Below, one piece after another: positions 34,857 through 44,600 of a DNA stretch of 64,000 nt. The translations under genes were made by a program, and so were the position numbers. Positions within the stretch are counted from its first letter, which is position 1; each line of letters starts with the position of its first letter. The stretch is from an uncultured bacterium (lineage in GTDB: Bacteria; Cyanobacteriota; Vampirovibrionia; Gastranaerophilales; Gastranaerophilaceae), in NCBI GenBank assembly GCA_902761735.1, contig CACWLL010000007.1, forward strand, positions 1-64,000. Reading direction: 5' to 3'. The notes under the pieces were generated by a model. That model was given only the letters and a program-made list of their open reading frames with translations, searched no databases and was not told the DNA's origin.

Positions 34857-35022
34857 AGGGGTATTATACAATAAATATTCATTAATCCGCAATCGCATAA
34901 TTGATTTCCAAAAGATTTGTTAAGAAATATAAACTTTATATACTTTTTAAGCAATTTTTATTTAATGAAATACTTTATATAAATGTAAGGGATTTGAGAC
35001 AAGTTTAAAGGGAAAAATTATT

Positions 35023-35208
35023 ATGACAAACGCTACAAAACAAAATTATACGGTAACAACAATCGATGAATTTTTTAATGATTATACAGTTACAACAGTT
35101 GATGAATTTTTTGGAATTCTTGACAGAGATGAAAAAAAGAGAACAAGATTAATTGCAAAATCTCTTAAAAAACATCTTAACAACACAAAATCATTAAAAA
35201 TGATATAA
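35023..35208 (+). CDS. Small protein with a duplicated YTVTT(I/V)DEFF motif
   Basis: A 61-residue protein. Residues 9-18 (YTVTTIDEFF) and 21-30 (YTVTTVDEFF) are a tandem duplication of a 12-residue unit, followed by a basic helix (KKRTRLIAKSLKKHLNN). A good SD (aaaggga) precedes the ATG, and a bidirectional terminator separates it from tuf. The acidic aromatic repeats plus basic tail suggest a short binding peptide. Not a family I know. Confidence 0.55.
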   Translation: MTNATKQNYTVTTIDEFFNDYTVTTVDEFFGILDRDEKKRTRLIAKSLKKHLNNTKSLKMI

Positions 35209-35253
35209 GTAGGGAATCGGAACAACGAAGTATTAATTAGGGGAAAATGGAAT

Positions 35254-35290
35254 AAAAAAAGCGGACTTTAAAAAGCCCGCTTTTAATTTT
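35254..35290. terminator. Bidirectional terminator between the 35023 gene and tuf
   Basis: AAAAGCGG (35257-35264) pairs with CCGCTTTT (35277-35284), with a further inner CTTT/AAAG pairing. A/T runs lie on both sides. Confidence 0.7.
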
Positions 35291-35305
35291 GTAATAATAA
35301 AATTA

Positions 35306-36514
35306 TTATTCAACAATTTTATCAACAACACCGGCACCAACTGTGTGACCGCCTTCACGGATAGCGAATCTCATACCTTCTTCGATAGCAACCGGAGCGA
35401 TAAGTTCAACTTCCATAACTACGTTATCACCAGGCATAACCATTTGACCATCAAATTTGATAGAACCGGTAACGTCAGTTGTTCTGATGTAGAATTGTGG
35501 TCTGTAACCAGGGAAGAATGGAGTGTGACGTCCGCCTTCTTCTTTAGTCAATACATACACATTAGCTGTGAATTTAGTATGCGGATGAATTGAACCAGGT
35601 TTACAAAGAACTTGACCACGTTGAATTTCAGTTTTATCAATACCACGAAGTAAAGCACCGATATTATCACCTGCTTGACCTTGGTCTAATGATTTTCTGA
35701 ACATTTCAACACCGGTAACCGTAGTTTTCTTAGTTTCGCCTAAACCAACTAATTCAACTTCATCACCAACTTTAACAATACCACGTTCTACACGGCCTGT
35801 AGCAACAGTACCACGACCAGTGATAGAGAACACGTCTTCAACCGGCATCAAGAACGGTTTGTCTAAATCACGTTCAGGAGTCGGGAAGTAAGAGTCGATT
35901 GCATCCATCAAATCCCAAATTTTATCAACCCATTGGTCTGCACCACGAGCGATAGTTGGGTTAGCTTGAGCAGCTTCTAAAGCTTTCAATGCTGAACCGT
36001 GAATAAATGGGATATTATCGCCATCAAATTCGTATGAAGAAAGAAGTTCTCTAACTTCCATTTCAACCAATTCTAACAATTCAGGATCATCAACCATATC
36101 ACATTTGTTTAAAAATACAACTAAGTTAGGAACACCAACCTGTCTTGCCAACAAGATGTGTTCACGAGTCTGAGGCATAGCACCATCAGTAGCTGCAACA
36201 ACAAGAATTGCACCATCCATTTGAGCTGCACCTGTAATCATGTTTTTAACATAGTCAGCGTGGCCCGGACAGTCAACGTGTGCATAGTGTCTTGAAGCAG
36301 TTTCATATTCAACGTGAGCTGTTGAAATGGTTATACCTCTTGCTTTTTCTTCAGGAGCTGCGTCAATTTCATCAAATTTCTTTAATGCAGCTTGACCTTG
36401 AGCAGCTAATACAGCTGTAATAGCAGCGGTTAACGTTGTTTTACCGTGGTCAACGTGACCGATGGTACCAATGTTAACGTGCGGTTTCGTACGTTCATAC
36501 TTTTCTCTTGCCAT
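35306..36514 (-). CDS. tuf: Elongation factor Tu
   Basis: The 402-residue protein has all EF-Tu landmarks: G1 [23 protein letters not shown] (switch I), [12 protein letters not shown] (G3), NKCDMVDD (G4) and the C-terminal domains with [24 protein letters not shown]. It delivers aminoacyl-tRNA to the ribosome. SD aaaggag precedes the ATG. It is monocistronic, with its own promoter and terminator, and not in the rpsL-rpsG-fusA-tuf order: rpsL/rpsG lie about 22 kb away. The sequence is markedly richer in preferred codons than its neighbours, as expected for high expression. Confidence 0.99.
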   Translation of the reverse strand: MAREKYERTKPHVNIGTIGHVDHGKTTLTAAITAVLAAQGQAALKKFDEIDAAPEEKARGITISTAHVEYETASRHYAHVDCPGHADYVKNMITGAAQMDGAILVVAATDGAMPQTREHILLARQVGVPNLVVFLNKCDMVDDPELLELVEMEVRELLSSYEFDGDNIPFIHGSALKALEAAQANPTIARGADQWVDKIWDLMDAIDSYFPTPERDLDKPFLMPVEDVFSITGRGTVATGRVERGIVKVGDEVELVGLGETKKTTVTGVEMFRKSLDQGQAGDNIGALLRGIDKTEIQRGQVLCKPGSIHPHTKFTANVYVLTKEEGGRHTPFFPGYRPQFYIRTTDVTGSIKFDGQMVMPGDNVVMEVELIAPVAIEEGMRFAIREGGHTVGAGVVDKIVE

Positions 36515-36584
36515 GAGATTAATCTCCTTTTTTTACTAGTTTATACTACAATACTATTTTGGTATTTTAAGCCATTTAACTATT

Positions 36585-36612
36585 ATCATATTTGCTCAAT
36601 AAATTTTGTCAA
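36585..36612 (-). promoter_or_regulatory. tuf promoter
   Basis: On the minus strand, consensus TTGACA (36612-36607), a 16-bp spacer and TATGAT (36590-36585), leaving a leader of roughly 65 nt before tuf. Confidence 0.7.
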
Positions 36613-36664
36613 GAGTATAAAACACCCGCAATTCCACAACTATGCAAGCAATATCCCAAATTCT

Positions 36665-37588
36665 TTATATATTGTGTTTCTTTCCTTGCCAAGAATTTCT
36701 TAGCTGAAATTCTTTATCTATTTTATTCAAAGTATCAAATTTAGCTCCTAACCATACTGGAGCAACAAGAGCATCTCTATATCCGTTACCTGCAAGTCTG
36801 TGTATAGTAGTTTCTTTTGGCAAATACTCCATAAAATCGCATACCAAATCTACATATTCGTCCATATCCATGAATTGAATTTCACCGTTTTCATACATTT
36901 GAGTAAATTTTGTACCCTCAAGTGCACATAAAAGATGAATTTTTACCCCGTCAACTTTTAATCTGGCAAGCTCCTGTGCAGTTTGCATCATTTCAGCATG
37001 AGTTTCCCACATACCCAAAATTATATGAGCACAAACATTTATTCCCCGCTCTTTTGTTTTTTCATATGCTTTTAAAAAACAATTATAATCGTGACCACGA
37101 TTTATTCTTTTTAATGTTTTATCATGAATAGACTGCAGTCCGTATTCAACCCAAGTATAATAATCCTTCGAATAACTTGCAATTAAATCCAGTTTTTCAT
37201 CATCCACACAATCCGGACGGGTGCCGATTGACAGACCGACAATATCAGGATGAGATAGTGCTGCATTGTATATTTTTTCTAAATCAGCAACAGGCTTGTA
37301 TGTATTTGAATATGCTTGAAAATAAGACATATATTTTGTAGCATTAAATCTCCCGCTTACATATTCTATTGCGGCATTTACCTGCTCTTCTATACTTAAT
37401 TTATTAGAATGTGTCCTTGCAAAACTACCTCCGTCATCACAAAAGATACAACCGCCGTCTGAAATAGTACCGTCCCTGTTCGGACACGAAAAACCGGCGT
37501 CAAGAGTTAGTTTATAAACCTTTGCGCCGAATTTTTGTTTTAAATATTCACTAAATTGATTATAGCGTTTATCCGTGCCGTTAAACAC
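36665..37588 (-). CDS. YhcC-type radical SAM protein (TIGR01212 group)
   Basis: 307 residues. An N-terminal cysteine cluster in FSCPNRDGTISDGGCIFCDD binds the [4Fe-4S]-SAM centre with the long spacing typical of YhcC/TIGR01212. VGLSIGTRPDCVDDEKLDLI and YGLQSIHDKTLKRINRGHD are the family's core motifs. The substrate is not established. The start is GTG, overlapping the preceding gene's stop (TAGTG), so it is translationally coupled to the small zinc-ribbon protein. Confidence 0.9.
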   Translation of the reverse strand: MFNGTDKRYNQFSEYLKQKFGAKVYKLTLDAGFSCPNRDGTISDGGCIFCDDGGSFARTHSNKLSIEEQVNAAIEYVSGRFNATKYMSYFQAYSNTYKPVADLEKIYNAALSHPDIVGLSIGTRPDCVDDEKLDLIASYSKDYYTWVEYGLQSIHDKTLKRINRGHDYNCFLKAYEKTKERGINVCAHIILGMWETHAEMMQTAQELARLKVDGVKIHLLCALEGTKFTQMYENGEIQFMDMDEYVDLVCDFMEYLPKETTIHRLAGNGYRDALVAPVWLGAKFDTLNKIDKEFQLRNSWQGKKHNI

Positions 37589-37758
37589 TATTCGGATTTC
37601 TCATCATTGTCATCTATCGGATAAACATAATGCTCGCCGCAGCCAGGACAAACAACTTCCTGTTGCTTTCCGTCCTCAGTTTGAGCCACTTCAAACAAGG
37701 TTTTACATCCTGATTGTACGCATCTTATAGCCCAAGTAGGTCTTATTAATCTTGCCAT
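37588..37758 (-). CDS. Small zinc-ribbon protein
   Basis: 56 residues starting MARLIRPTW (ATG 37758, SD agaggaaa seven bases upstream; upstream starts would place the SD inside the gene). Two cysteine pairs, CVQSGC and CPGCGEHY, form a probable zinc ribbon, with an acidic tail. Translational coupling to the radical SAM gene suggests an accessory function, but none is known. Confidence 0.7.
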   Translation of the reverse strand: MARLIRPTWAIRCVQSGCKTLFEVAQTEDGKQQEVVCPGCGEHYVYPIDDNDEKSE

Positions 37759-37902
37759 ATTTTCCTCTTCTTCCATTTGTCTGTACCAATTTATATTAAC
37801 ATTGATTTTTATATTAGGCAAGTAATAATCTTACTTAAAACCAAATGGCTTATTTAAAAAATTTTATACACGTTGTAAAACGAAGTAGTTAAGGAGAAAG
37901 AT

Positions 37903-38250
37903 ATGAAAAAATTTTTAATTACTATTGGGATAGTGCTGGTTGCAGCATTAGCAACAAAAAATACAATAGACAAATTTAATGAATTTGACAAAATTACAAT
38001 AAATACACCTGCCCAACTTGAAATGCGAACTCCGGCATCTCAAAATCCTGGACAAAGACAACAAGATTTAAAAACGGAAAGACAAAGAAATTATCAATCT
38101 AATCCATCATATAATTCTAATCCTAACAATAATTCAAACAATTTTGACAATTATAATCGCAACAAAGACAGAAACAATATTCGCCAATATCTTGATAAAC
38201 GAAGCCAAAACACGAGAAGAAACAGCTTAAGATTTAACGGCGAACCCTAG
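37903..38250 (+). CDS. Asn/Gln-rich small membrane-anchored protein
   Basis: 115 residues. An N-terminal basic and hydrophobic segment (KKFLITIGIVLVAALA) is a signal or anchor. The rest is low-complexity, rich in Asn, Gln, Arg and Ser (SNPNNNSNNFDNYNRNKDRN) and probably disordered and extracytoplasmic. SD aaggag precedes the ATG. The last 4 bp overlap the convergent 38247 gene. No family recognised. Confidence 0.6.
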   Translation: MKKFLITIGIVLVAALATKNTIDKFNEFDKITINTPAQLEMRTPASQNPGQRQQDLKTERQRNYQSNPSYNSNPNNNSNNFDNYNRNKDRNNIRQYLDKRSQNTRRNSLRFNGEP

Positions 38251-39104
38251 TATTCGTCATAATCCCCATACGCATCACCAGAATTAAAGTCGGGTATGTC
38301 CGAATACTTTGCACGTTGAGTTTGTATCAGTTGATTTTGTAATCCGGGAATATCAGAATCACTCTCAAACCTGAAATATGCACCCTCAGGTTTCGGGTCA
38401 TCCACAATCGGCTGAGGATCAACAACTTTAGGGAAAAATCTCAAATATACGTTTTGCGAGATGTTTTTAGATAGAATATCTCTGGAATACAATTTAAAAT
38501 ATTCGAGTTTTGCATAAGCATCAGCAGCATTTGGGGCTTTAAACATGTCATTATTATCGGTTATTTTTTTTGTAAAAGACCCTTTCCACATAACTAAATC
38601 ATTTACTGTATCAATAAGAACTGCAGTAGTTTCCATCGAATATGGATGAGTTATTTTAAAATCGGTAGACAAAACCAACATCTCCCACACATTACGTCTT
38701 GCGTACGCCCCATCTACCGGCACATCATTAGAAATTATAAGAATAGAATTTGCATTAAAGGCTTTTGCAATGATTTTCATTGCAGCAAAATCCAAACTTT
38801 TATCATTTGAATACCTTGTTAAAATGCTGTTTGTATAATTTTTAACTGAAGAATCCTGAGCTAACTTTTGCCTTACCGCATTGATGGATGGGGAATTAAT
38901 CCTGCCCGTACTGTTAAAATTATCAATAACATCTTGTGCAATTATCTCGGATACCTCAGGATAGCAATAATAATTAGCACATACTTTAAATAAATCAACA
39001 GGCAAAACAACCACATTAAACATTACAAAAGCTCTTGCTGATATAACGGTACTGAACAACAACACTATTACGGATAAAACTATCTTGTTAAAAATTCTCT
39101 TCAT
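38247..39104 (-). CDS. Secreted protein, possibly CsgG/LpoB-like fold
   Basis: 285 residues with a signal peptide (residues 1-25, ending SARA; no lipobox Cys). The mature part reads VVVLPVDLFKVCANYYCYPEVSEIIAQDVIDNF, then AKAFNANSILIISND and TAVLIDTVNDLVMWKGSF. This strand-helix order resembles the CsgG/TolB-N-like family of envelope proteins (inference only). The C-terminal tail is acidic and Tyr-rich (GDAYGDYDEY). TATAAT lies exactly six bases before the ATG (39111-39116) with no SD, another leaderless candidate. Confidence 0.55.
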   Translation of the reverse strand: MKRIFNKIVLSVIVLLFSTVISARAFVMFNVVVLPVDLFKVCANYYCYPEVSEIIAQDVIDNFNSTGRINSPSINAVRQKLAQDSSVKNYTNSILTRYSNDKSLDFAAMKIIAKAFNANSILIISNDVPVDGAYARRNVWEMLVLSTDFKITHPYSMETTAVLIDTVNDLVMWKGSFTKKITDNNDMFKAPNAADAYAKLEYFKLYSRDILSKNISQNVYLRFFPKVVDPQPIVDDPKPEGAYFRFESDSDIPGLQNQLIQTQRAKYSDIPDFNSGDAYGDYDEY

Positions 39105-39202
39105 AAAATAATTATAACATATAATATTTCATACACATAACGGATTGTATTTTTTAATGAATATTTTAAAATAATTAGAAAAAATAATATGGGAGAAACT
39201 GT

Positions 39203-39586
39203 ATGGAATATAAAGAGTTAATTAAACTGGCTATTGAGGCATCAAAAAATTCATACTCTCCATATTCAAACTTTGCAGTGGGAGCTTGCGTACTAACCTC
39301 TAATGGCAATGTATATAAAGGTTGTAATTTCGAAAATTCCAGTTTCGGATTAACGATTTGTGCAGAAAGAAATGCCGTCGGCTCCGCAATTACAGCAGGA
39401 GAAAAAGAGATTAAAGCAATTGCAATATACTCTCCAAATTCACAATATTGTGCCCCTTGTGGTGCTTGTCGTCAAGTTTTATATGAATTCAAATCTAAAG
39501 AAGGGCTTGATGTGATAACTACGGGGGATAACGGATTAGAGATTATACCTTTAGAAGATTTACTTCCGAGAGGATTTAACCTTTAA
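39203..39586 (+). CDS. cdd: Cytidine deaminase
   Basis: 127-residue homotetramer-type cytidine deaminase. SPYSNFAVGA is the substrate-binding N-terminus, CAERNA holds the zinc-binding Cys and catalytic Glu, and CAPCGACRQ supplies the other two zinc cysteines. It deaminates cytidine/deoxycytidine to uridine/deoxyuridine for salvage. SD gggaga precedes the ATG. It is followed after 1 bp by a small zinc-ribbon gene in the same transcript. Confidence 0.95.
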   Translation: MEYKELIKLAIEASKNSYSPYSNFAVGACVLTSNGNVYKGCNFENSSFGLTICAERNAVGSAITAGEKEIKAIAIYSPNSQYCAPCGACRQVLYEFKSKEGLDVITTGDNGLEIIPLEDLLPRGFNL

Positions 39587-39587
39587 T

Positions 39588-39851
39588 ATGTTTATTTTTG
39601 AAGCTATAGCAAAATATTTAAAACGGGATAAATTCAATGAGGTTCTTGAAGAACATGACAGAATCCAAAGTGAAAATGCTCTGAATTATATACCTTTGGA
39701 AGATGACCTTGAAACTCAAGAGGATTTGAAATGTGAACATCTGTTTATGCCGATAGATTCAACAGGAGAAATATTGGCGTGTTCAAAATGCGGAGAACTC
39801 AAGCGTAAAGAAGAATTAAAAGACATCAACTTCTTCCATAATAACAAATAA
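39588..39851 (+). CDS. Small zinc-ribbon-like protein
   Basis: 87 residues. A helical, charged N-terminus is followed by CEHLFMPIDSTGEILACSKCGE, a Cys-His...Cys-x2-Cys arrangement suited to one zinc. It lies one base after the cdd stop, so it is probably translationally coupled. Function unknown. Confidence 0.6.
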   Translation: MFIFEAIAKYLKRDKFNEVLEEHDRIQSENALNYIPLEDDLETQEDLKCEHLFMPIDSTGEILACSKCGELKRKEELKDINFFHNNK

Positions 39852-40036
39852 AATTACAAAACATTTTATTTATTTAATAAAAAATATTTATGTTAAGATT
39901 TCTTCATATTCCAACAAAAATACGCAATTTATTGAGATAAAAAAACTTTATTATAGTATAAGGAATATTTTAGGATATCAGTACAAAATAATACTTTCTC
40001 ACAATTAAGGAACAAGGAAAACCTAGGGAGGTCACC

Positions 40037-40279
40037 ATGTCAGTTGGCGCAGAAGACTACATCGACCAGTTGCTGGTCAAAAAATACGCAGAAGAAAAAG
40101 TTGATAATCATGATGATATGGAATCAATGGTAGATCCGGAAAAAATGATGTCAGCAATGAATGACTACGCAGGTATGTACCGTAACATGATGAACCTCAA
40201 ACAACGTTTGAACATTGCATGTTATGCAGTAAATGCTCGTAATGCTAAATATGTACGCTCGAGAAATGCATATCAATAA
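40037..40279 (+). CDS. Small acidic/Met-rich helical protein
   Basis: 80 residues (MSVGAEDYIDQLLVKKYAEE...), predicted wholly helical and rich in Met and Asn, with a basic C-terminal half (LKQRLNIACYAVNARNAKYVRSR). It has one of the best ribosome sites in the window (gggaggt), suggesting high expression. No family recognised. 185 bp of AT-rich leader precede it. Confidence 0.6.
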   Translation: MSVGAEDYIDQLLVKKYAEEKVDNHDDMESMVDPEKMMSAMNDYAGMYRNMMNLKQRLNIACYAVNARNAKYVRSRNAYQ

Positions 40280-40335
40280 TCAAGTTTAATAAATCCTTCT
40301 TTTTTGCTATAATAGTGAAAAAGGGGATTTATGCA

Positions 40336-40905
40336 ATGGGAAAAATTATTTTGGCATCGACCTCTCCAAGGAGGCGTGATATCCTAAAAAAGTCAAAGTA
40401 CAGAAATTTTGAAATCATTCCGTCCCCGTATATCGAAGATCATACGATGACGGATTTTTCTTATGAATTTATAGAAGGGTTGGCGGCTAACAAGGCACTT
40501 GCCGTAATTCCGCTCGTTGATAAACCATCTATCATAATAGGGGCAGATACTGTCGTTGTAGTTGATAATAAAATCTTGGGAAAGCCAAAAGATGAAGAAG
40601 ATGCTTTTATAACTTTAAAAAGGTTATCCGGACGTACACACATTGTTGTAACAGGGATTGCCGTTGTTAACACGGAAACTAACATGATTAAAACCTCATC
40701 CTCTACAAGTCATGTTACATTTGAAGAATTAACTGATGAACAAATTCGATTTTATATAAAAACCTTCAAACCGCTGGATAAAGCCGGCTCTTACGGTATT
40801 CAGGAGATGCCGGACGGTTATATAAAAACTTATACCGGGAGTATTGATAATATTATCGGATTGGATATGGCGCTAACCGAAAAATTATTGAAAGAAGTTT
40901 CTTAA
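40336..40905 (+). CDS. maf: Maf-type nucleotide pyrophosphatase
   Basis: 189 residues: MGKIILASTSPRRRDILKKS (the Maf SxSPRR motif), IIGADTVVVVDNKILGKP and RTHIVVTGIAV; GSYGIQEMPDGYI near the C-terminus. The family hydrolyses dTTP/UTP or modified nucleotides to monophosphates and can inhibit septation when overexpressed. I place the start at ATG 40336, with aaggggat ten bases upstream. The upstream in-frame GTG (40315) lies right behind a TATAAT (40308-40313) and is less likely. Confidence 0.92.
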   Translation: MGKIILASTSPRRRDILKKSKYRNFEIIPSPYIEDHTMTDFSYEFIEGLAANKALAVIPLVDKPSIIIGADTVVVVDNKILGKPKDEEDAFITLKRLSGRTHIVVTGIAVVNTETNMIKTSSSTSHVTFEELTDEQIRFYIKTFKPLDKAGSYGIQEMPDGYIKTYTGSIDNIIGLDMALTEKLLKEVS

Positions 40906-40975
40906 TAACTTTTACTTTACTTTAACTTTAATTTTATATAGAATAAATTTGTATAACAAATGAAAGGTGGTTAAT

Positions 40976-41506
40976 ATGAAGTATGTATGTACTGTATGCG
41001 GTTGGTCCGGAGATACAAAACCTGAAAGATGTCCGTTATGTGGAGCCACAACTTTTACGGAAGTTGGCGGAGGAGAAAAAACATACGCTTGTGAACATCG
41101 TGTAGGTGACGGGAAAGTCGAAGATAAAGAAATTATGGAAGGCTTGAGAGCTAATTTTAACGGAGAATGCACGGAAGTAGGTATGTATCTTGCTATGGCA
41201 AGAGTTGCTGAACGAGAAGGATATCCTGAAGTTGCTGAAGCCTACAAAAGATATGCTTTTGAAGAAGCTGAACACGCTGCAAAATTTGCGGAATTGCTCG
41301 GCGAAGTTATTACGGATTCTACAAAGAAAAATCTTGAACTAAGAGCTCAGGCCGAACACGGAGCATGCGAAGGGAAATTAGCCCTTGCAATTCGAGCTAA
41401 AGAATTAGGCTATGATGCAATTCACGATACGGTTCATGAAATGGCTAAAGACGAAGCTCGCCACGGCAAAGGTTTTGATGGGCTGTTGAAAAGATATTTT
41501 TCATAA
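40976..41506 (+). CDS. Reverse-type rubrerythrin
   Basis: 176 residues. An N-terminal rubredoxin-like ribbon (CTVCGWSG, then CPLCG) precedes a ferritin-like four-helix bundle with diiron ligands in [31 protein letters not shown] and [11 protein letters not shown]. This rubredoxin-first order is that of the 'reverse rubrerythrin' of anaerobes, an NADH-linked peroxidase protecting against H2O2 and O2. The start ATG 40976 has SD aaaggtgg; an upstream GTG would overlap the SD. Monocistronic, with a strong terminator. Confidence 0.93.
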   Translation: MKYVCTVCGWSGDTKPERCPLCGATTFTEVGGGEKTYACEHRVGDGKVEDKEIMEGLRANFNGECTEVGMYLAMARVAEREGYPEVAEAYKRYAFEEAEHAAKFAELLGEVITDSTKKNLELRAQAEHGACEGKLALAIRAKELGYDAIHDTVHEMAKDEARHGKGFDGLLKRYFS

Positions 41507-41527
41507 ATTAAAAGAATAATTCATCAT

Positions 41528-41556
41528 AAAAGCTCTTGGTTTCTCAAGAGCTTTTT
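41528..41556 (+). terminator. Terminator after rubrerythrin
   Basis: An 11-bp stem (41528-41538 with 41545-41555), a six-base loop and a run of T's. Confidence 0.85.
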
Positions 41557-41571
41557 GTATATTAATAAACA

Positions 41572-41599
41572 AAGAGCGGATTTATTAAAATCCGCTCTT
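41572..41599 (-). terminator. Terminator after the adhesin gene
   Basis: AAGAGCGGATTT (41572-41583) pairs perfectly with AAATCCGCTCTT (41588-41599) over a four-base loop. It lies 38 bp beyond the adhesin stop. Confidence 0.7.
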
Positions 41600-41636
41600 G
41601 CTCTTATATTGCTATGACTATATAAGTTTTTATTTA

Positions 41637-44600
41637 TTAATCCTTTACAACATCAAAGTAATCTTTGATAATATTTGGATTATTTGATATATTCTTCACT
41701 TGGAAGTTTGCATCATTCTTACGAGGTTTTATGTTAACCCCATTCGGTGCTATGGCATTTTCAACAACACCGTTTCTAATCATATCGGCTGATACTGAGC
41801 CTTCTTTAGATTTTATTACACCGAAGTAAACATCTTCACCTGCATCTTCGCCACGAGCGTGGAGATTAACATTCTTAACCGCAACGACATTGGATTGTTT
41901 AGTTGCATCAGTTTGTCTGAAGTGAAGAGCGTTGTTGTCAGCACCGACAGAACCGCTTGATATCATATGAACCGTAGTACCTTTAACGTTTGCATAGTCA
42001 CCCAATTCAGTTGCTGCGTTCAAGATAGAACCGGTACGTACAACACCGTTTTCATCAACTGTTTTGTCTGTCAACAAGATAACTTTACCATCAGCCTTAA
42101 TTCTGTCGACTTTCAAGTCTTTACCTTTACTTGCAATATTAATTACACTTGCATTCTTTTCGTCAGTAGTAAATGCTTTAACTTTGCCGTCAACATATAC
42201 ATTAACTGATTTTGTAAGGTCTCTTGAATTCGGGCCAACACCGGTTGTATCAACATCCTCGCCGATAGAGCCGTTGGTAGTTGCCATATACAAGTTTCCA
42301 CCGGATTTAATTACATGAGTATCAACACCCGCATTTTTAATGCTTCCGTCATCAGCGGTAATAAATACCTTCTTCAAACCGTTAATTGCGATTTGTTTAG
42401 TTTCGGTATTACCAAGAACAATATCGTTACCTTGAGCGTATGCAGTAACTTTATTACCTCTAACAGTACCGTTTACAACCATATTCTCGTTACCTGTGTT
42501 TGTAAGAACAACATTATCTTTAGTTGATGTAACTTTAGATGAAATGTTCATACCGCCTTCTCTGTTAGTAACAAGGATATGTCCGCCGCCAACGACATCG
42601 CCGTCAACTTTCATACCGCCTGCGCCTTTATTAGTTAAGTATGTTCTACCAAGGCCTTCATTAGTAACCATTGCATCTTCTGCAACATTCAATGCACCGT
42701 CACCTTTGTTATTAATGTTCAATTTACCACCACGATTTGTAACGTTACCTTTAACATTCAAGTCGCCGGCTTTATTTGTAACAAGAAGTTCTCCGACAGA
42801 GTTATCAACCAAACCGTCTATATTCATACCGCCTGCACCTGCATTTGTGATATGAATATTACCTTTTTCACCTTGAAGAACCTGTGCTCCATCTTTAATA
42901 TTTAATGCACCGTTACCATGGTTACTGAATGCTAACAAATTATCCTTAGTTGCGATAATACCATCCACATTCATATCTCCGGCTTTATTTGTTACTAAAG
43001 TTTTACCTTCAGCAGCAATTATACCGTCAAGATTCATGCCGTTAGCACCGGTATTTAGAATATTTAATTTTGCCTTTTCACCTAATGCAGAGACAGAGCC
43101 TCTTACATCCATAGCACTGCCGGCATTTGAAAGGTATAATGTACCATCTGTTGTTTTGACCTTACCTGTTGTAGCAACATTGAAGTTACCGGCTTTATTG
43201 TATAATGTGGTATTACCTTTATTATCAATTTCACCGTTAACTTTTAAACCACTGCTTCCGGTATTTTGGACTAACAATTCGCCGTTTTTAGAACCGACTT
43301 TAGCAGTATTTGCAATTGTCAAGCCTTTATCACCGTTGCCAACGTTAGTAAGGTTCATATTTCCTTTGTCACTCAATATAGTGCCGTTTACAACAAATGA
43401 ACCGCCACGGTTAGTTAGTGCAGTGCCGCCGTTACTACTATTGGCAATAGCACCATTCACCGTCAAACCGTTTGCGCCTTTGTTATAAACTTGGATAGAT
43501 GCGTTGTTAGAGATATTTGCACCTTCTTCAATAGTTAAACCTGAACCGGTATTACCAATGTATAAAACGCCGGTCCTGTTATCAATACTACCGTCAACCG
43601 ACATAGCATTTTTAGTATTTTGAAGGTATGTTGCACCGTTATTTTTAATAGAACCTTTAGCTTGGAACTGACCTTGACCTGCACCAACATTTTGAATTAA
43701 CACTTCATCACCTGAACCGACAATTCTTGATGTATCAGCAAGAAGGAGTCCGCCATTGCCTTCATTAGTTAAATTCATTTTTCCTGAAACGTTTTGAACA
43801 GTACCATTAACTGTCATTTTACCATTCCAGTTGGTAATAGCAGTATTTCCGGAATTTTTAATTGTTCCGTTCAAATCCATGCCATCAGCACCTTCATTTG
43901 AAATAACGATTTTACCCGTAGAATCAATATTATTAAGTGCTAATTTATTACCCTTATTTGTAATTTGAAGAATAGCGTTGTTATTATTCTCTAATTTGCC
44001 GGTAAAGTTCAAAGCGCCGCGTTCATTTGAAATAGCCAGCCCCCTTGCACTACCGGACAAATCTTTATTGTTTCGTATAGTACCACCGATATTAGCACCT
44101 TGTGCCGCTCTGTTATATACATTAACACCGTTAGTACCGTCTACAGTTCCGGTAACTGTCAATAAACCGGCACTCGGACCGTTTACGATATTAATTGCTC
44201 TTTCAGTAGCAACATCATTACGACCTGTAATATTTCCGCCCAATGTCATTGTACCCTTTGCGTTTACAAGGTGAAGCTGACCTTTGGTATTTGATATGTT
44301 ACCACTCGTATTTAAGCCGTTTGAACCGCGGTTTTCAAGAATAATATTTCCGGCACCCTTATTAGTTAAAGTTCCGTTTAAGTGAATACCACCCGCTTTA
44401 GGTCCAAGATTTGCTCTGTCATAAGAACGAATTTCAACATTTGCTGTTCTTGTTGAGCCTGTATTAACCAAATCATTAAACAAAGATGCAGCATTTGCAG
44501 TTGTTACTAAAGTCCCATTATCAGCAACACCGGCAGCAATGCCACCTGTTTGTCCTAGAGTAAACGTATTTGCTACCAAATTTACATCGCCACGGGATAT

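Noticed and set aside
34857..34898. Upstream extension of gmk (MRLRINEYL...)
   Set aside because: It would translate across the TATAAT promoter; ATG 34856 matches the family start and leaderless geometry.
35023..35208. EF-Tu-linked leader peptide
   Set aside because: It is on the opposite strand to tuf and has its own SD; a terminator separates them.
40315..40335. GTG start for maf
   Set aside because: It lies two bases behind TATAAT and has no SD; ATG 40336 has aagggga and begins at the conserved MGKIILAS.
41967..42209. Cys-rich plus-strand frame opposite the adhesin C-terminus
   Set aside because: Antisense of a well-supported coding sequence with no ribosome site.
42064..43488. Long plus-strand frames opposite the adhesin
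   Set aside because: Repetitive Pro/Leu/Val composition is the mirror of the Asn/Gly repeat coding on the minus strand; no SD.
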